A DNA stretch of 64,000 nucleotides from Clostridiales bacterium (GCA_015056205.1 SVGS01000011.1:24224-88223); one strand, 5' to 3'; counted from the stretch's first letter, positions 17,005 through 26,003 are shown. Notes: generated from the letters alone by a model not told the origin. Translations and numbers: made by a program.

Positions 17005-17295
17005 TCAGAAGCGGTTCTGACGCTGGGCTTCGAAGCACTCGCGGCAGTACACGGGACGATCTCCGCGGGGCTGGAAGGGGACCTGAGTCTCACAGCCGCA
17101 GCCATCGCAGATCACGGTGTACATCTGGCGGGGGCCATTGCCGTTGCCGTTCTGAGCCCGACGGGCAGCGCGGCAGGCGGGGCAGCGGCTGGGCTCATTC
17201 TGGAAGCCCTTCTGAGCAAAGAACTCCTGCTCGCTGGCGGAGAACACGAACTCATTGCCGCAGTCACGGCAGGTCAAGGTTTTGTCTTCGTACAT
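17005..17295 (-). CDS. Small CxxC zinc-ribbon protein
   Basis: 96 aa with two pairs of CxxC knuckles. The first has CRDCG at residues 9-13 and CPAC about 23 residues later, with the family phrase EQEFFAQKGF between them. The second has CDGCG and, about 17 residues later, YCRECF. This matches the widespread small zinc-ribbon proteins with a CxxC-x17-CxxC tail, whose function is not established. Start ATG at 17295 is chosen because GAGGAGGG lies 8-9 bases upstream. A longer in-frame version lacks such a site. A promoter at 17431-17459 implies a leader of about 130 nt. Confidence 0.88.
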   Translation of the reverse strand: MYEDKTLTCRDCGNEFVFSASEQEFFAQKGFQNEPSRCPACRAARRAQNGNGNGPRQMYTVICDGCGCETQVPFQPRGDRPVYCRECFEAQRQNRF

Positions 17296-17430
17296 GGAAA
17301 TACCCTCCTCAAAATGTTGTTTACCCGCACCATTGGTGAAGAAGAAAGCTCCGTTCCAGACAATGGTTATGAGAAACAACCATGGAGGAAATGAACCTAC
17401 CGCAGTAACCAGGCCGGGGCTTACCGGGAA

Positions 17431-17459
17431 ATTATAGCACGTTGATTTCGCTTTGTACA
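17431..17459 (-). promoter_or_regulatory. Promoter of the zinc-ribbon gene
   Basis: Minus strand TGTACA, 17-bp spacer, perfect TATAAT (17431-17436). The transcribed leader before the start codon is about 130 nt and contains a small GGTTGTTTCTCATAACC hairpin. Confidence 0.65.
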
Positions 17460-17527
17460 GCCTTTTTTCTATTCAGGCATAAAAAAAACGCAGGATCCTG
17501 ACGTACGGGGCCTCGGGGGCAAGAATG

Positions 17528-17557
17528 AAAAAAACCTGCTGCACGGAGCCGCAGGGT
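17528..17557 (-). terminator. Terminator of the tRNA operon
   Basis: Minus strand CCTGC/GCAGG stem around the sequence GGCTCCGTGCA, followed by seven T, starting just after the tRNA-Cys gene. Confidence 0.6.
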
Positions 17558-17565
17558 TCGTAAAG

Positions 17566-17637
17566 AGGTGCCATCCAGATTCGAACTGGAGAATAAAGGT
17601 TTTGCAGACCTTCGCCTTACCACTTGGCTATGGCACC
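17566..17637 (-). tRNA. tRNA-Cys (GCA)
   Basis: Cloverleaf with acceptor GGTGCCA/TGGCACC, anticodon GCA in CTGCAAA, and T-loop GTTCGAATC. The 3' CCA is not encoded. Confidence 0.95.
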
Positions 17638-17644
17638 AATAAAA

Positions 17645-17720
17645 TGGAGCGGTAGACGGGACTCGGACCCGCGACATCCACCTTGGCAAGGTGGCACTCT
17701 ACCAACTGAGCTACTACCGC
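17645..17720 (-). tRNA. tRNA-Gly (GCC)
   Basis: Acceptor GCGGTAG/CTACCGC, anticodon GCC in TTGCCAA, T-loop GTCCGAGTC, CCA encoded. Confidence 0.96.
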
Positions 17721-17726
17721 AAAATG

Positions 17727-17799
17727 TGCCTTGGGGCGGAATCGAACCACCGACACTGTGATTTTCAGTCACATGCTCTACCGACTGAGCTACCAAGGC
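17727..17799 (-). tRNA. tRNA-Phe (GAA)
   Basis: Acceptor GCCTTGG/CCAAGGC, anticodon GAA in CTGAAAA, T-loop GTTCGATTC. CCA is not encoded. Confidence 0.96.
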
Positions 17800-17802
17800 T
17801 TA

Positions 17803-17879
17803 TGGCGACCCGGAAGGGGCTCGAACCCTCGACCTCCAGCGTGACAGGCTGGCGCTCTAACCAACTGAGCTACCGGGCC
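17803..17879 (-). tRNA. tRNA-Asp (GTC)
   Basis: Acceptor GGCCCGG/CCGGGTC with one G-T pair, anticodon GTC in CTGTCAC, T-loop GTTCGAGCC, CCA encoded. Confidence 0.96.
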
Positions 17880-17886
17880 AGATAAA

Positions 17887-17962
17887 TGGTGGGAACAACA
17901 GGGCTCGAACCTGTGACCCTTTGCTTGTAAGGCAAATGCTCTCCCAGCTGAGCTATGCTCCC
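17887..17962 (-). tRNA. tRNA-Val (TAC)
   Basis: First gene of the five-tRNA operon. Acceptor GGGAGCA/TGTTCCC, anticodon TAC in CTTACAA, T-loop GTTCGAGCC, CCA encoded. Confidence 0.96.
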
Positions 17963-18001
17963 GAACCCTGCTCGGAGGCTTCCCTCACAAGCGGCTCGAA
18001 T

Positions 18002-18030
18002 ATCATATAACAGGTTCCCCGGTTTGTCAA
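18002..18030 (-). promoter_or_regulatory. Strong promoter of the tRNA operon
   Basis: Minus strand TTGACA (perfect), 17-bp spacer, TATGAT, 40 bp before tRNA-Val. It is back-to-back with the uraA promoter on the other strand. Confidence 0.85.
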
Positions 18031-18077
18031 GTACTTTTTTCTTTAAATGAATTCGCGAATTTGTAATGATTATCCCC

Positions 18078-18106
18078 TTGTTTCCCCGGCGGTCCGGTGC
18101 TATAGT
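18078..18106 (+). promoter_or_regulatory. Promoter of the uraA-pyrR operon
   Basis: TTGTTT at 18078-18083, 17-bp spacer, TATAGT at 18101-18106. Transcription would start near 18113, just before the leader structure. Confidence 0.75.
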
Positions 18107-18114
18107 ATTACATG

Positions 18115-18199
18115 GTGGGTCTTTAAGGCGGTACGGGATACCGGCAAGATGCGCTCATTCGCTATGCTTGCACGGCCCTGACTGCCGGCAGGTTTTTTT
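18115..18199 (+). promoter_or_regulatory. Candidate PyrR-responsive attenuator leader
   Basis: A lower stem TCTT/AAGA (18120-18123 with 18146-18149), an unpaired TAA, and an upper stem (18127-18133 with 18139-18145, one mismatch) cap a CGGGA loop. This is the shape of the PyrR-binding anti-antiterminator, although the usual hexaloop is one base shorter here. Downstream CTGCCGGCAG and seven T (18193-18199) form a terminator. CCGGCA (18141-18146) can also pair with TGCCGG (18183-18188), giving exclusive structures. The operon encodes PyrR itself, which supports the reading. Confidence 0.6.
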
Positions 18200-18222
18200 A
18201 TTGCGAGTGAGGAGGCGTCTGC

Positions 18223-19560
18223 ATGAATCTTGTTTACCGGGTCCAGGACAAGCCCAGGTTTGGAGAAACCCTTGTTTTCGCTCTGCAGCAGCTGCTGGCC
18301 ATTCTGGCAGCCACCATCGCCGTGCCCAGCATCGTGGGGAACGGGATGAGCCAGAGCGCCGCGCTGTTCGGCGCGGGCGTCGGTACGATCGTCTATCTGC
18401 TCTTTACGAAATTCAAGAGCCCTGTTTTCCTGGGATCCAGTTTCGCTTTTCTCGGTTCCATGTTCGCGGCCTTCGGCGGAGCGGCATCCGTACAGGTCGG
18501 ATATGCGGGCCTGATCATCGGCGCCGCGCTGGCCGGCCTGGTGTATGTGGTGATCGCCCTCATCGTCAAGATTGCCGGCGTAAAGTGGATCGGAAAGCTG
18601 ATGCCTCCGGTCGTGATCGGACCGACGGTGGCCATTATCGGTCTGAGCCTGGCGGGCAACGCGATCGGTGACGCGTTGCACGGCGCTGAGTTGCTGGCGG
18701 ATGGCACCCATGTTATGAATACCGCGGGCTGGATCAGCCTGATCTGCGCCCTGGTTACGCTGCTGACGGTGGTATACTGCTCCGTGCGCGGCAAAAAGAT
18801 GATGAGACTGATTCCCTTCATTATCGGTATCATTGCCGGCTATGTGGTGGCGCTGATTTTCACCCTGATCGGAAACGCCTCCGGCAATGAAGCACTGAAG
18901 GTGATCGACTTCTCCGCTTTCTCCAATATGAAGTGGGTTCCGGATTTCACCTTTGTGGAAGCCTTCAAGGGCGTCAACGCGCTGACCGGCCAGTATATCG
19001 CCACCGTGGCCGTCGCCTATATCCCGGTCGCCTTCGTCGTGTTCGCGGAGCACATTGCGGACCACAAGAACCTGTCCACGATTATCGGCCAGGAGCTGCT
19101 GGTGGAGCCCGGCCTGCACCGGACCCTGCTGGGCGACGGAATCGGATCCATGGTCGGCGCGGTCTTCGGCGGCTGCCCCAACACCACTTACGGTGAATCC
19201 GTTGGCTGCGTGGCGATTACCGGAAACGCGTCCATCGTGACCATTCTGACCACCGCGATCCTGGCGATCGTCGCCAGCTTCTTCGGTCCCTTTGTCACGT
19301 TCCTGAGCACGATTCCTTCCTGCGTAATGGGCGGCGTGTGCATTACGCTGTACGGATTTATCGCGGTATCCGGCCTGAAGATGCTTCAGCCGGTGGATCT
19401 GAACGATAACCGGAACCTGTTCACGGCTTCCGCGATCCTGATTGCCGGTATCGGCGGGATGACGCTGAAGATCGGTTCCGTTACCATGACGGAAATCGCC
19501 TGCGCGCTGATTCTGGGAATCGTGGTGAACATGCTGTTCAACCGCCCTGCGAAAAAATAA
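18223..19560 (+). CDS. uraA: Uracil permease (NCS2 family)
   Basis: A 445-aa membrane transporter of the nucleobase-cation symporter-2 family that imports uracil with protons. Typical pieces are QQLLAILAATIAVPSIVG at the N-terminus, VFLGSSFAFLG, VVIGPTVAIIGLSLAG, FVVFAEHIADHKNLS and GGCPNTTYGESVG. About 12-14 hydrophobic helices are visible. RBS GAGGAGG before ATG. pyrR follows 24 bp later, so the pair forms a pyrimidine salvage operon under the attenuator described above. Confidence 0.96.
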   Translation: MNLVYRVQDKPRFGETLVFALQQLLAILAATIAVPSIVGNGMSQSAALFGAGVGTIVYLLFTKFKSPVFLGSSFAFLGSMFAAFGGAASVQVGYAGLIIGAALAGLVYVVIALIVKIAGVKWIGKLMPPVVIGPTVAIIGLSLAGNAIGDALHGAELLADGTHVMNTAGWISLICALVTLLTVVYCSVRGKKMMRLIPFIIGIIAGYVVALIFTLIGNASGNEALKVIDFSAFSNMKWVPDFTFVEAFKGVNALTGQYIATVAVAYIPVAFVVFAEHIADHKNLSTIIGQELLVEPGLHRTLLGDGIGSMVGAVFGGCPNTTYGESVGCVAITGNASIVTILTTAILAIVASFFGPFVTFLSTIPSCVMGGVCITLYGFIAVSGLKMLQPVDLNDNRNLFTASAILIAGIGGMTLKIGSVTMTEIACALILGIVVNMLFNRPAKK

Positions 19561-19584
19561 GGCTGTAGGCAGCGGGAGAGAAAA

Positions 19585-20133
19585 ATGAAGTTCAAATCGT
19601 CCATCATGGATGAGGACGCCATGCGGAGAAGCTTGGTGCGGATCACCCATGAAATCATCGAAAAGAACAGCGGGACGGAGGACGTGGTGCTGCTGGGCAT
19701 CCAGCGGAGGGGCCTTCCGCTGGCGGCCATGCTTCAGGAAAACATTTTCCGTTTTGAAGGGAAGAAGATTCCGCTGGGACGGATCGATGTATCCCTGTAC
19801 CGGGATGACCTGACGGAGCTGAGCGATCTTCCGGAGGCAGGGCAATGCGAGATTCCCTTTGATCTGAACGGAAAGACGGTCATTCTGGTGGATGATGTCA
19901 TCTACACCGGACGGACGGTCCGCGCCGCCATCGACGCGATCTTTCATCACGGGCGTCCCCGGGCGATTCAGCTGGCTGTCCTGATTGACCGGGGGCACAG
20001 GGAACTGCCGATCCGGCCGGACTATGTCGGCAAAAACATTCCGACCAGTCATTCCGAAGTGGTTTCCGTCATGGTGAAGGAATTCGACGGACGCATCGGC
20101 GTGGCCCTGTATCAGCTGGAAGAGGGAAAATGA
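19585..20133 (+). CDS. pyrR: PyrR, pyrimidine operon attenuator/uracil phosphoribosyltransferase
   Basis: 182 aa. PyrR binds leader RNAs of pyrimidine genes in the presence of UMP and has weak uracil phosphoribosyltransferase activity. Visible motifs are [36 protein letters not shown] and the PRPP-binding [20 protein letters not shown] (about residues 96-115), then [20 protein letters not shown]. Second gene of the uraA operon. Confidence 0.96.
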   Translation: MKFKSSIMDEDAMRRSLVRITHEIIEKNSGTEDVVLLGIQRRGLPLAAMLQENIFRFEGKKIPLGRIDVSLYRDDLTELSDLPEAGQCEIPFDLNGKTVILVDDVIYTGRTVRAAIDAIFHHGRPRAIQLAVLIDRGHRELPIRPDYVGKNIPTSHSEVVSVMVKEFDGRIGVALYQLEEGK

Positions 20134-20147
20134 CCCTGAAAAAACAG

Positions 20148-20176
20148 TTTACAAAAGCACAATAGTCTGATAGAAT
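20148..20176 (+). promoter_or_regulatory. Promoter of rpsO
   Basis: TTTACA at 20148-20153, 17-bp spacer, TAGAAT at 20171-20176, 114 bp before the rpsO start, leaving room for a structured leader. Confidence 0.75.
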
Positions 20177-20181
20177 ATTTT

Positions 20182-20271
20182 CCGGCCTTTATGAACCGTA
20201 TGCTCGGGTTGTCGATTCTCCGACGCTCCGCTGAGTTTGCGGCGATTCGGCCGGAATATCGCTGAAAGCGA
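20182..20271 (+). promoter_or_regulatory. Candidate S15 autoregulatory leader (three-way junction)
   Basis: P1 is CCGGCC (20182-20187) with GGCCGG (20249-20254). It encloses P2, GTCG/CGAC (20211-20214, 20221-20224), and P3, CCGC/GCGG (20228-20231, 20239-20242). A fourth hairpin TCGC-TGAAA-GCGA (20259-20271) stands just before the ribosome-binding site. S15 recognises three-way junctions in 16S rRNA and in known rpsO leaders, so feedback control is likely. Confidence 0.6.
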
Positions 20272-20289
20272 ATAAAGGAGGTTTATCCC

Positions 20290-20544
20290 ATGACCAAGTC
20301 TGAAATCATTGCCGCTTATGCCCAGCACGAAGGGGATACCGGTTCTCCCGAGGTGCAGATCGCGCTGCTGACGGATCGGATCAACCATCTGAACGAGCAC
20401 CTGAAGCTGAACAAGAATGACCATCATTCCAACCGTGGTCTGCTGCTGATGGTCGGCCGCCGCCGCAATCTGCTGGAGTACCTGAAGAAGACGGATATTG
20501 AGCGGTATCGGACGCTGATCGCGAAGCTGAATCTGCGCAAGTAA
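20290..20544 (+). CDS. rpsO: 30S ribosomal protein S15
   Basis: 84-aa S15, which binds the central domain of 16S rRNA and bridge B4. Family motifs are [19 protein letters not shown] and [20 protein letters not shown], ending in RY..LI..LNLRK. Preceded by AAAGGAGG. It stands before pnp as in most bacteria. Confidence 0.98.
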   Translation: MTKSEIIAAYAQHEGDTGSPEVQIALLTDRINHLNEHLKLNKNDHHSNRGLLLMVGRRRNLLEYLKKTDIERYRTLIAKLNLRK

Positions 20545-20575
20545 GGTTCAACCCGGTTTGAGAGTCGCTTTTGGA

Positions 20576-20612
20576 AGCCGCCGGAAGTGCTGATTTCTTC
20601 CGGCGGCTTTTT
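20576..20612 (+). terminator. Rho-independent terminator after rpsO
   Basis: AGCCGCCGGAAG pairs with CTTCCGGCGGCT, followed by TTTTT. Confidence 0.9.
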
Positions 20613-20642
20613 CAAAAAAGGCGGAGAGCGCGTGTTATCCCT

Positions 20643-20665
20643 TGAAAATCCCCGGCGGGGTTTTC
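20643..20665 (+). promoter_or_regulatory. Inverted repeat upstream of pnp
   Basis: GAAAA-T-CCCC, GGC, GGGGTTTTC forms a hairpin with a T-run on one strand and A-run on the other. It could be a second terminator or a processing hairpin in the pnp leader, since pnp is often self-controlled through a leader stem. It also lies between TTGAAA (20642) and TATGAT (20667), which are 19 bp apart, too far for a confident promoter. Confidence 0.4.
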
Positions 20666-20731
20666 ATATGATAGCATACGCTTCTCCGGCTTCGGTAATT
20701 TCTGAACGAAAAGACGGAAAGGAGAAAAAGT

Positions 20732-22882
20732 ATGGAATCCAAAAAGTTTACAATGGATCTGGCCGGGCGTCCGCTGACGCTGGAATTCGGCAGATACTGC
20801 GAACAGGCGAACGGATCTGTCTGGGTGCATCTGGGGGATACCGTGGTCATGGTGAACGCCACCATGGCGCCCACTCCCCGGGAGGGAGTCGACTTCTTCC
20901 CTCTGGCGGTGGACGTGGAGGAGAAACAGTATTCTGTCGGCAAGATTCCCGGCGGCTTTATCAAACGGGAAGGCCGTCCTTCCGAGAAAGCGACCCTGAC
21001 CTGCCGTCTGATCGACCGGCCGCTGCGCCCCCTCTTCAACAAGGGCATGCGCAACGACGTTCAGGTTGTCGTGACCATTCTGAGCGTGGAACAGGATGTT
21101 CCGCCGGAAATTCCGGCCATGATCGGTTCCTCCATCGCGCTGGCGATCAGCGATATTCCGTGGAACGGCCCCACCGGCGCCGTGCTGGTCGGACGGGTGG
21201 ACGGACAGTTTGTGATCTGCCCGGACGAGGAGCAGCGGGAAAAGAGCGATCTGAGCCTGTATGTGGCCGGAACGGAAGAAGCCATCATGATGGTTGAAGC
21301 CGGAGCCTGCGAGCTGTCCGAAGCGACCATGCTGGACGCGATTCTCTTCGGCCATGAGGAAATCAAGAAGCTGGTGGCTTTCCAGAAGCAGATCGTGGCG
21401 GAAATCGGCAAGGAAAAGAAGGAAGTGCCGCTGATCACCACCGGAGACGACGTCAAGGCCGCGGTGCGCGCGTTCGCATACGATAAGTGCGTATGGACCT
21501 TCGACACCTTCGACCGGGCCGAACGGCAACAGCGGGAAGCACAGACCCGGGAAGAAACGCTGGCCGCTCTGGCGGAGCAGTTCCCGGAGAGGGAGAGCGA
21601 AATCGCCGACGCCCTGTATTATCTGAACAAAGAGGTAATGCGGGCGAAAATCCTGAACGAGGGCATCCGGCCGGACGGACGGAAGGTGAACGAGATTCGC
21701 CCGATCTGGTGCGATGTGGGCGTTCTGCCCCGGACGCACGGCAGCGCGATCTTTACCCGCGGACAGACCCAGGCCCTGACGGTGACAACCCTGGGGACGA
21801 TGAGCGACGGGCAGACCCTGGACGGGCTGAGCAATGAGACCTTCAAGCGCTACATTCATCAGTACAATATGCCGCCGTACGCCACCGGTGAAGCGGGCCG
21901 CCTGAAGAGCCCCGGACGCCGGGAAATCGGTCACGGCGCGCTGGCTGAGCGCGCTCTGATCCCTGTGATTCCCTCAGAGGAAGAGTTCCCCTACGCCATG
22001 CGGCTGGTCAGCGAGATCCTGTCCTCCAACGGTTCCTCTTCCATGGCTTCCGTCTGCGGCTCCACGCTGAGCCTGATGGATGCCGGCGTGCCGATTCACG
22101 CGCCGGTAGCCGGCGTGGCCATGGGCCTGATTACCGATCAGGAATCCGGCAAGCTGGCCGTGCTGACGGATATCCAGGGCCTGGAAGACTTCCTGGGAGA
22201 TATGGACTTCAAGGTAGCCGGCTCCATGAACGGCATCACCGCGCTGCAGATGGATATCAAGATCGCCGGCATCAACCGGGAGATCCTGCAGCAGGCGCTG
22301 CATCAGGCGCTGGAAGGCCGCCTGTATATTCTGAAGATCATGCTGGATACGCTGGGCCAGCCGAGAGAAAACCTGAGCCCCTATGCGCCGAAGATCGTTC
22401 AGTTTACCATTAATCCGGACAAGATCCGGGAAGTGATCGGACCCGGCGGCAAGATGATCAACAAGATCATTGCGGAAACCGGCGTCAAGATCGATATCGA
22501 GGACGATGGACGGGTGTTCATCTCCACGCCGGATCAGGCCGCTTCCGACCGGGCCCGGAAGATCATCGAGGGCATTGCGAAGGATATCGAAGTCGGAGAC
22601 GTTTTCACCGGCAAGGTGGTGCGGATCATGAACTTCGGCGCGTTCGTGGAGCTGGCCCCCGGCAAGGACGGAATGGTTCACATCTCCAAGCTGGACAACA
22701 AGCGGGTGGAGAAGGTGGAAGACGTGGTCAATATCGGCGACGAGCTGGAGGTTCGGGTGAACGAGATCGACGCTCAGGGCCGGATCAATCTGGTTCGGAA
22801 CGATATTGAATACACCAGCCGGGAACCTGCCCGGAACGCGGACGGAAACCGCCGTCCGCCCCGCAGGAACAGCAATAACTGA
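20732..22882 (+). CDS. pnp: Polyribonucleotide nucleotidyltransferase (PNPase)
   Basis: 716-aa phosphorolytic 3'-5' exoribonuclease. The order of domains is first RNase PH domain (~residues 10-145; [31 protein letters not shown]), linker helices, and second, catalytic RNase PH domain (~310-540; [47 protein letters not shown]). A KH domain (~553-612; [15 protein letters not shown]) and an S1 domain (~618-690; [15 protein letters not shown]) follow. RBS AAAGGAG. Length is normal. Confidence 0.98.
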   Translation: MESKKFTMDLAGRPLTLEFGRYCEQANGSVWVHLGDTVVMVNATMAPTPREGVDFFPLAVDVEEKQYSVGKIPGGFIKREGRPSEKATLTCRLIDRPLRPLFNKGMRNDVQVVVTILSVEQDVPPEIPAMIGSSIALAISDIPWNGPTGAVLVGRVDGQFVICPDEEQREKSDLSLYVAGTEEAIMMVEAGACELSEATMLDAILFGHEEIKKLVAFQKQIVAEIGKEKKEVPLITTGDDVKAAVRAFAYDKCVWTFDTFDRAERQQREAQTREETLAALAEQFPERESEIADALYYLNKEVMRAKILNEGIRPDGRKVNEIRPIWCDVGVLPRTHGSAIFTRGQTQALTVTTLGTMSDGQTLDGLSNETFKRYIHQYNMPPYATGEAGRLKSPGRREIGHGALAERALIPVIPSEEEFPYAMRLVSEILSSNGSSSMASVCGSTLSLMDAGVPIHAPVAGVAMGLITDQESGKLAVLTDIQGLEDFLGDMDFKVAGSMNGITALQMDIKIAGINREILQQALHQALEGRLYILKIMLDTLGQPRENLSPYAPKIVQFTINPDKIREVIGPGGKMINKIIAETGVKIDIEDDGRVFISTPDQAASDRARKIIEGIAKDIEVGDVFTGKVVRIMNFGAFVELAPGKDGMVHISKLDNKRVEKVEDVVNIGDELEVRVNEIDAQGRINLVRNDIEYTSREPARNADGNRRPPRRNSNN

Positions 22883-22890
22883 TCATCAGG

Positions 22891-22934
22891 AGGCTGCCGC
22901 TGATCCCTACCCGGAAAGGCGGCAGCCCTTTTTT
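22891..22934 (+). terminator. Rho-independent terminator after pnp
   Basis: GGCTGCCGC pairs with GCGGCAGCC, followed by six T. ruvX begins just beyond it. Confidence 0.75.
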
Positions 22935-22965
22935 GACCACAGAAGAGCGGAAGGAAAGCGAAAGA

Positions 22966-23388
22966 ATGGACGAACGAGTGCTGGGCCTGGATATCGGCGA
23001 CGTACGGATCGGCACGGCGGTGTCTGATCCGGGACGGACCATCGCGACTCCGGCGGAGGTAATCCGCAGGGTCGGGTGGGGGCCGGACGTACGGAAGATC
23101 GCGGAGCTGTGCAGCCGCTTCGATACCCGGGAAATTGTATCCGGGCTTCCGTTGAACATGGACGGCAGCGAAGGATTTCAGGCCGGAAAGGTGAGAGCAT
23201 TCTGCGCCCAGCTGGAAAAAGCCGGCTTCCGGGTTTCCTATCAGGATGAACGGCTGAGCACGGTTGCCGCCGAAGAAGCGCTGCTGGAAGACAACCGGTC
23301 GAGAGAGGAACGGAAGCAAATGGTGGACAAGGTGGCGGCGGCCCTGATCCTGCAGGAATGGCTGGACCGGCAGGCCACGCAAAAATAA
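22966..23388 (+). CDS. ruvX: Holliday junction resolvase-like protein RuvX/YqgF
   Basis: 140 aa of the YqgF RNase H-like family, implicated in rRNA 5' processing and recombination. Motifs are LGLDIGDVRIGTAVSDP at the start, IVSGLPLNMDGSEG in the middle, and YQDERLSTVAAEEAL plus KVAAALILQEWL at the end, supplying the acidic residues of the fold. Start ATG 22966 is chosen because AAGGAA lies upstream. An in-frame TTG farther upstream falls in the pnp terminator. Confidence 0.93.
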   Translation: MDERVLGLDIGDVRIGTAVSDPGRTIATPAEVIRRVGWGPDVRKIAELCSRFDTREIVSGLPLNMDGSEGFQAGKVRAFCAQLEKAGFRVSYQDERLSTVAAEEALLEDNRSREERKQMVDKVAAALILQEWLDRQATQK

Positions 23389-23408
23389 AAAACAGGAGGA
23401 AAGAGAAA

Positions 23409-23717
23409 ATGAATCAGTATCCCGAAAACCGTCCCGAGGAAGAGGAAGACGATCTGATTGAACTGGTGGACGAGGACGGAGAAACAACCCGCTTTGAGCA
23501 TCTGGCGACTCTGGAATACAAGGGAGAAAGCTACCTGGCCCTGTGCGATCCCGACGCGGATGAAAACGATGAGAACGGGCTGGAGGTTTTCATCCTGAAA
23601 ATCGAGACAGACGAACAGGGCCAGGATATTTACACCGTTCCGGACGAAGACGTGTCCGACCAGGTGTATGAACAGTTTTTAAAGCTCGTGGACGAAACGG
23701 CCGGGGACGAGGAATAA
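23409..23717 (+). CDS. DUF1292 (YrzB-like) protein
   Basis: 102-aa very acidic protein of the DUF1292 family, regularly found after ruvX in Firmicutes. The core reads LIELVDEDGETTRFEHLATLEYKGESYLAL then VFILKIE and VPDEDV. Function unknown. RBS CAGGAGG, ATG at 23409, 20 bp after ruvX. Its end is 6 bp from the convergent phosphoglucomutase stop. Confidence 0.93.
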   Translation: MNQYPENRPEEEEDDLIELVDEDGETTRFEHLATLEYKGESYLALCDPDADENDENGLEVFILKIETDEQGQDIYTVPDEDVSDQVYEQFLKLVDETAGDEE

Positions 23718-23723
23718 TCCGGA

Positions 23724-25394
23724 TCAGGCCCGGCAGAGGGAGGACACCAGCGATTCCAGGTCATCGAGGGATTTTTCAGCTTCCCGCTGACCGGGAGCCT
23801 GGGCGAAAAGATAGGCCTTCAGCTTCGGTTCGGTTCCGGAAGGACGAATGATGAACTTGAAGCCGCCGGGAAGATGGAACTCCAGCACGTCGCTTTTCGG
23901 CAGCGTGCCGATTCCGGTAAGGTAATCCACCCGTTCGACGGAAAGGAGCCGCTCATCCCGCCCGGAGAGGGAGGGCGACCGCAGGGCTTCCATAATGCCC
24001 TGCATGCGGCGGCTTCCGTCTTCCCCTTCATATTCAAAGGTCAGCAGACGCTGAGCAAAACAGCCATATTCCCTGCGCAGTTCCTCCAGACGGGACAGCA
24101 GGGTTTTTCCTTCCGCCTTCAGATTGGAGGCCATTTCACAGAGCAGCAGAGCCGCGTTAACGGCGTCCTTATCCCGCACGTCGGTTCCGGAAAGATAGCC
24201 GTAGCTCTCCTCAAAGCCGAAGAGGAAACGATCGCGCTGTCCTTCTTTTTCGAGAAGGCCGATCTGCTCGCCGATGAATTTAAAGCCGGTGAGAACATTC
24301 CGCAGCTCCACGCCGTAACGGGCGCAGATGGGAACGGCCATTTCCGTGCTGACAATCGTCTTGACCACAACGAACGGCAGGGAACCGGGACGCTTATGCC
24401 GGCAGAGATAATCCAGCATCAGAATCCCCATATCATTACCGCTGATCAGCACCACATCATCACCGGCGCGGACGCCGGCTCCCATACGGTCGCAATCCGG
24501 ATCCGTGGCAAAGCAGAGATCCGCTCCGGTTTCCAGCGTTTTCTGAATGGCCAGTTCCATGGCGGCGCGGATTTCCGGGTTCGGATAGGGACAGGTGGGG
24601 AAGCGGCCGTCCGGCAGCTCCTGGGGGCCGACGACATCCACCTGAATATTGCCCATGCGGCGCATGATCTCCCGGACCGGCAGGTTTCCGGTACCGTTCA
24701 GCGGAGAATAAACCACGTGCAGGGGGCAGTCGGAAGGCCGGATCCGCAGCTTCCAGATATCCTGATAATAGGCCTCCACCGTATCTTCCGAAATATAGCG
24801 AATCAGACCGGCGTTCAGGCCGTCCTGAAGGGAGGGAAGCTGGTCCGTCAGATCCGGTTCCGCATTGATGAAGCCCAGAATCCGGTCGGCTGCTTCCAGG
24901 GTAATCTGGCAGCCGTCGGATCCGTAGACCTTATAGCCGTTGAATTTCGCGGGATTATGGGAGGCGGTGACCATGACGCCGGCGGTGGCGCCCAGGCTCC
25001 GGACCGCGTAGGACAGCATGGGCGTAGGCATCAGCCGGGGATAAAGATGCACCCGGATTCCCATGGAAGCAAGAACCGCCGCCGTCAGTTCGGCGAAATC
25101 CTGACTGTGAATCCGGCTGTCATAGCTGACCGCGCAGGAAGGGGAGCCGGACTGCGTTTTCAGATAGTTACCCAGACCGCGGGTGGCTTTCGCCACGGTG
25201 AACAGGTTCATCCGGTTTGTTCCGGCGCCGAGCACGCCCCGAAGACCGCCTGTGCCAAAGGCAAGATTCCGATAAAAGCTGTCATGCTCAGCCTCCGGAG
25301 ACATTTCACGCAGCTCCTTCAGCAGCTCCTCCGGCATGGCCGGGCAGGACAGCCACTGCTTTTTCATTTCATGGATCGCCGATTCGCTGGACAT
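23724..25394 (-). CDS. Phosphoglucomutase/phosphomannomutase (alpha-D-phosphohexomutase)
   Basis: 556 aa. Interconverts hexose 1- and 6-phosphates, linking glycogen breakdown (glgP is in this window) to glycolysis or envelope sugar supply. Domain marks are LAFGTGGLRGVLGAGTNRMN near residue 45, the phosphoserine loop TASHNPAKFNGYK (~142), the metal loop DPDCDRMG (~305), sugar-binding GFEESYG (~395), and the phosphate loop RPSGTEPKLK near the C-terminus. RBS AAGGAGGG. Similar to B. subtilis PgcA. Confidence 0.95.
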   Translation of the reverse strand: MSSESAIHEMKKQWLSCPAMPEELLKELREMSPEAEHDSFYRNLAFGTGGLRGVLGAGTNRMNLFTVAKATRGLGNYLKTQSGSPSCAVSYDSRIHSQDFAELTAAVLASMGIRVHLYPRLMPTPMLSYAVRSLGATAGVMVTASHNPAKFNGYKVYGSDGCQITLEAADRILGFINAEPDLTDQLPSLQDGLNAGLIRYISEDTVEAYYQDIWKLRIRPSDCPLHVVYSPLNGTGNLPVREIMRRMGNIQVDVVGPQELPDGRFPTCPYPNPEIRAAMELAIQKTLETGADLCFATDPDCDRMGAGVRAGDDVVLISGNDMGILMLDYLCRHKRPGSLPFVVVKTIVSTEMAVPICARYGVELRNVLTGFKFIGEQIGLLEKEGQRDRFLFGFEESYGYLSGTDVRDKDAVNAALLLCEMASNLKAEGKTLLSRLEELRREYGCFAQRLLTFEYEGEDGSRRMQGIMEALRSPSLSGRDERLLSVERVDYLTGIGTLPKSDVLEFHLPGGFKFIIRPSGTEPKLKAYLFAQAPGQREAEKSLDDLESLVSSLCRA

Positions 25395-25442
25395 AGGGAA
25401 ACCCTCCTTGATGAGAAATAAAAAAAAGACACCGGGCAGGGG

Positions 25443-25970
25443 TCAGACAACTCCCTGCTGGCCGGTGGTATAGAACTGATTCTTCCGGAACGGAGTAATC
25501 TGCTGCCCGTTCCAGGTGAAACCGTCGAGAGAGAGCCGGATCCCGTTTTCGGCAAACAGATTCGCCACATCCTCAAACAGGACATAGAGATGGCGGGTGA
25601 AAAAGCCGGCTTCCGACCCGGTCGGCTCGCAGAGCAGCTCGTTGATCCCCCAGACCCGGATGGGCTCATACCCGTCAAACGCGAAGGAGGACGCATAGGC
25701 GGAGTAGGCTCCGCCGCGCAGATCGCAGGGCGTCATCCCCAGCCAGCTGGCCGCGTTGCGCAGAAGACTGTAAAAACACTGCATCACACGCCCGGGGAGA
25801 GCAAAACAGAGCTCATCTAGAAAGGCGCCGTTGGCATCATAGGTGCTGAAGGAAAGGATACGATTCTCATACAGGATGACTGAAAAACCGCCGTCAGGCG
25901 CGCGGCCGTCCGGCATCAGGGGACGAAACTTATACTGAAAGACCGGCTTATAGCTGTATCCGGCTATCAC
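25443..25970 (-). CDS. Hypothetical protein
   Basis: About 175 aa, no signal peptide or clear TM helix, no family recognised. It contains many aromatic residues (YSYKPVFQYKFRPL, ILSFSTYDANGAFLDEL, FAENGIRLSLDGFTWNGQQ), suggesting a compact alpha/beta domain. GTG at 25970 is chosen because AAAGGGGGG lies 7 bases upstream; GTG at 25976 is too close to that site. It has a strong promoter and may be co-transcribed with the phosphoglucomutase 48 bp downstream. Confidence 0.8.
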   Translation of the reverse strand: MIAGYSYKPVFQYKFRPLMPDGRAPDGGFSVILYENRILSFSTYDANGAFLDELCFALPGRVMQCFYSLLRNAASWLGMTPCDLRGGAYSAYASSFAFDGYEPIRVWGINELLCEPTGSEAGFFTRHLYVLFEDVANLFAENGIRLSLDGFTWNGQQITPFRKNQFYTTGQQGVV

Positions 25971-26003
25971 AGGCACGCCCCCCTTTCGTTATCGCATGTG
26001 CCT

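Noticed and set aside
17479..17500. CAGGATCCTG palindrome next to an A-run as a terminator
   Set aside because: The stem is self-complementary with practically no loop, and the tRNA operon already has a better terminator at 17528-17557.
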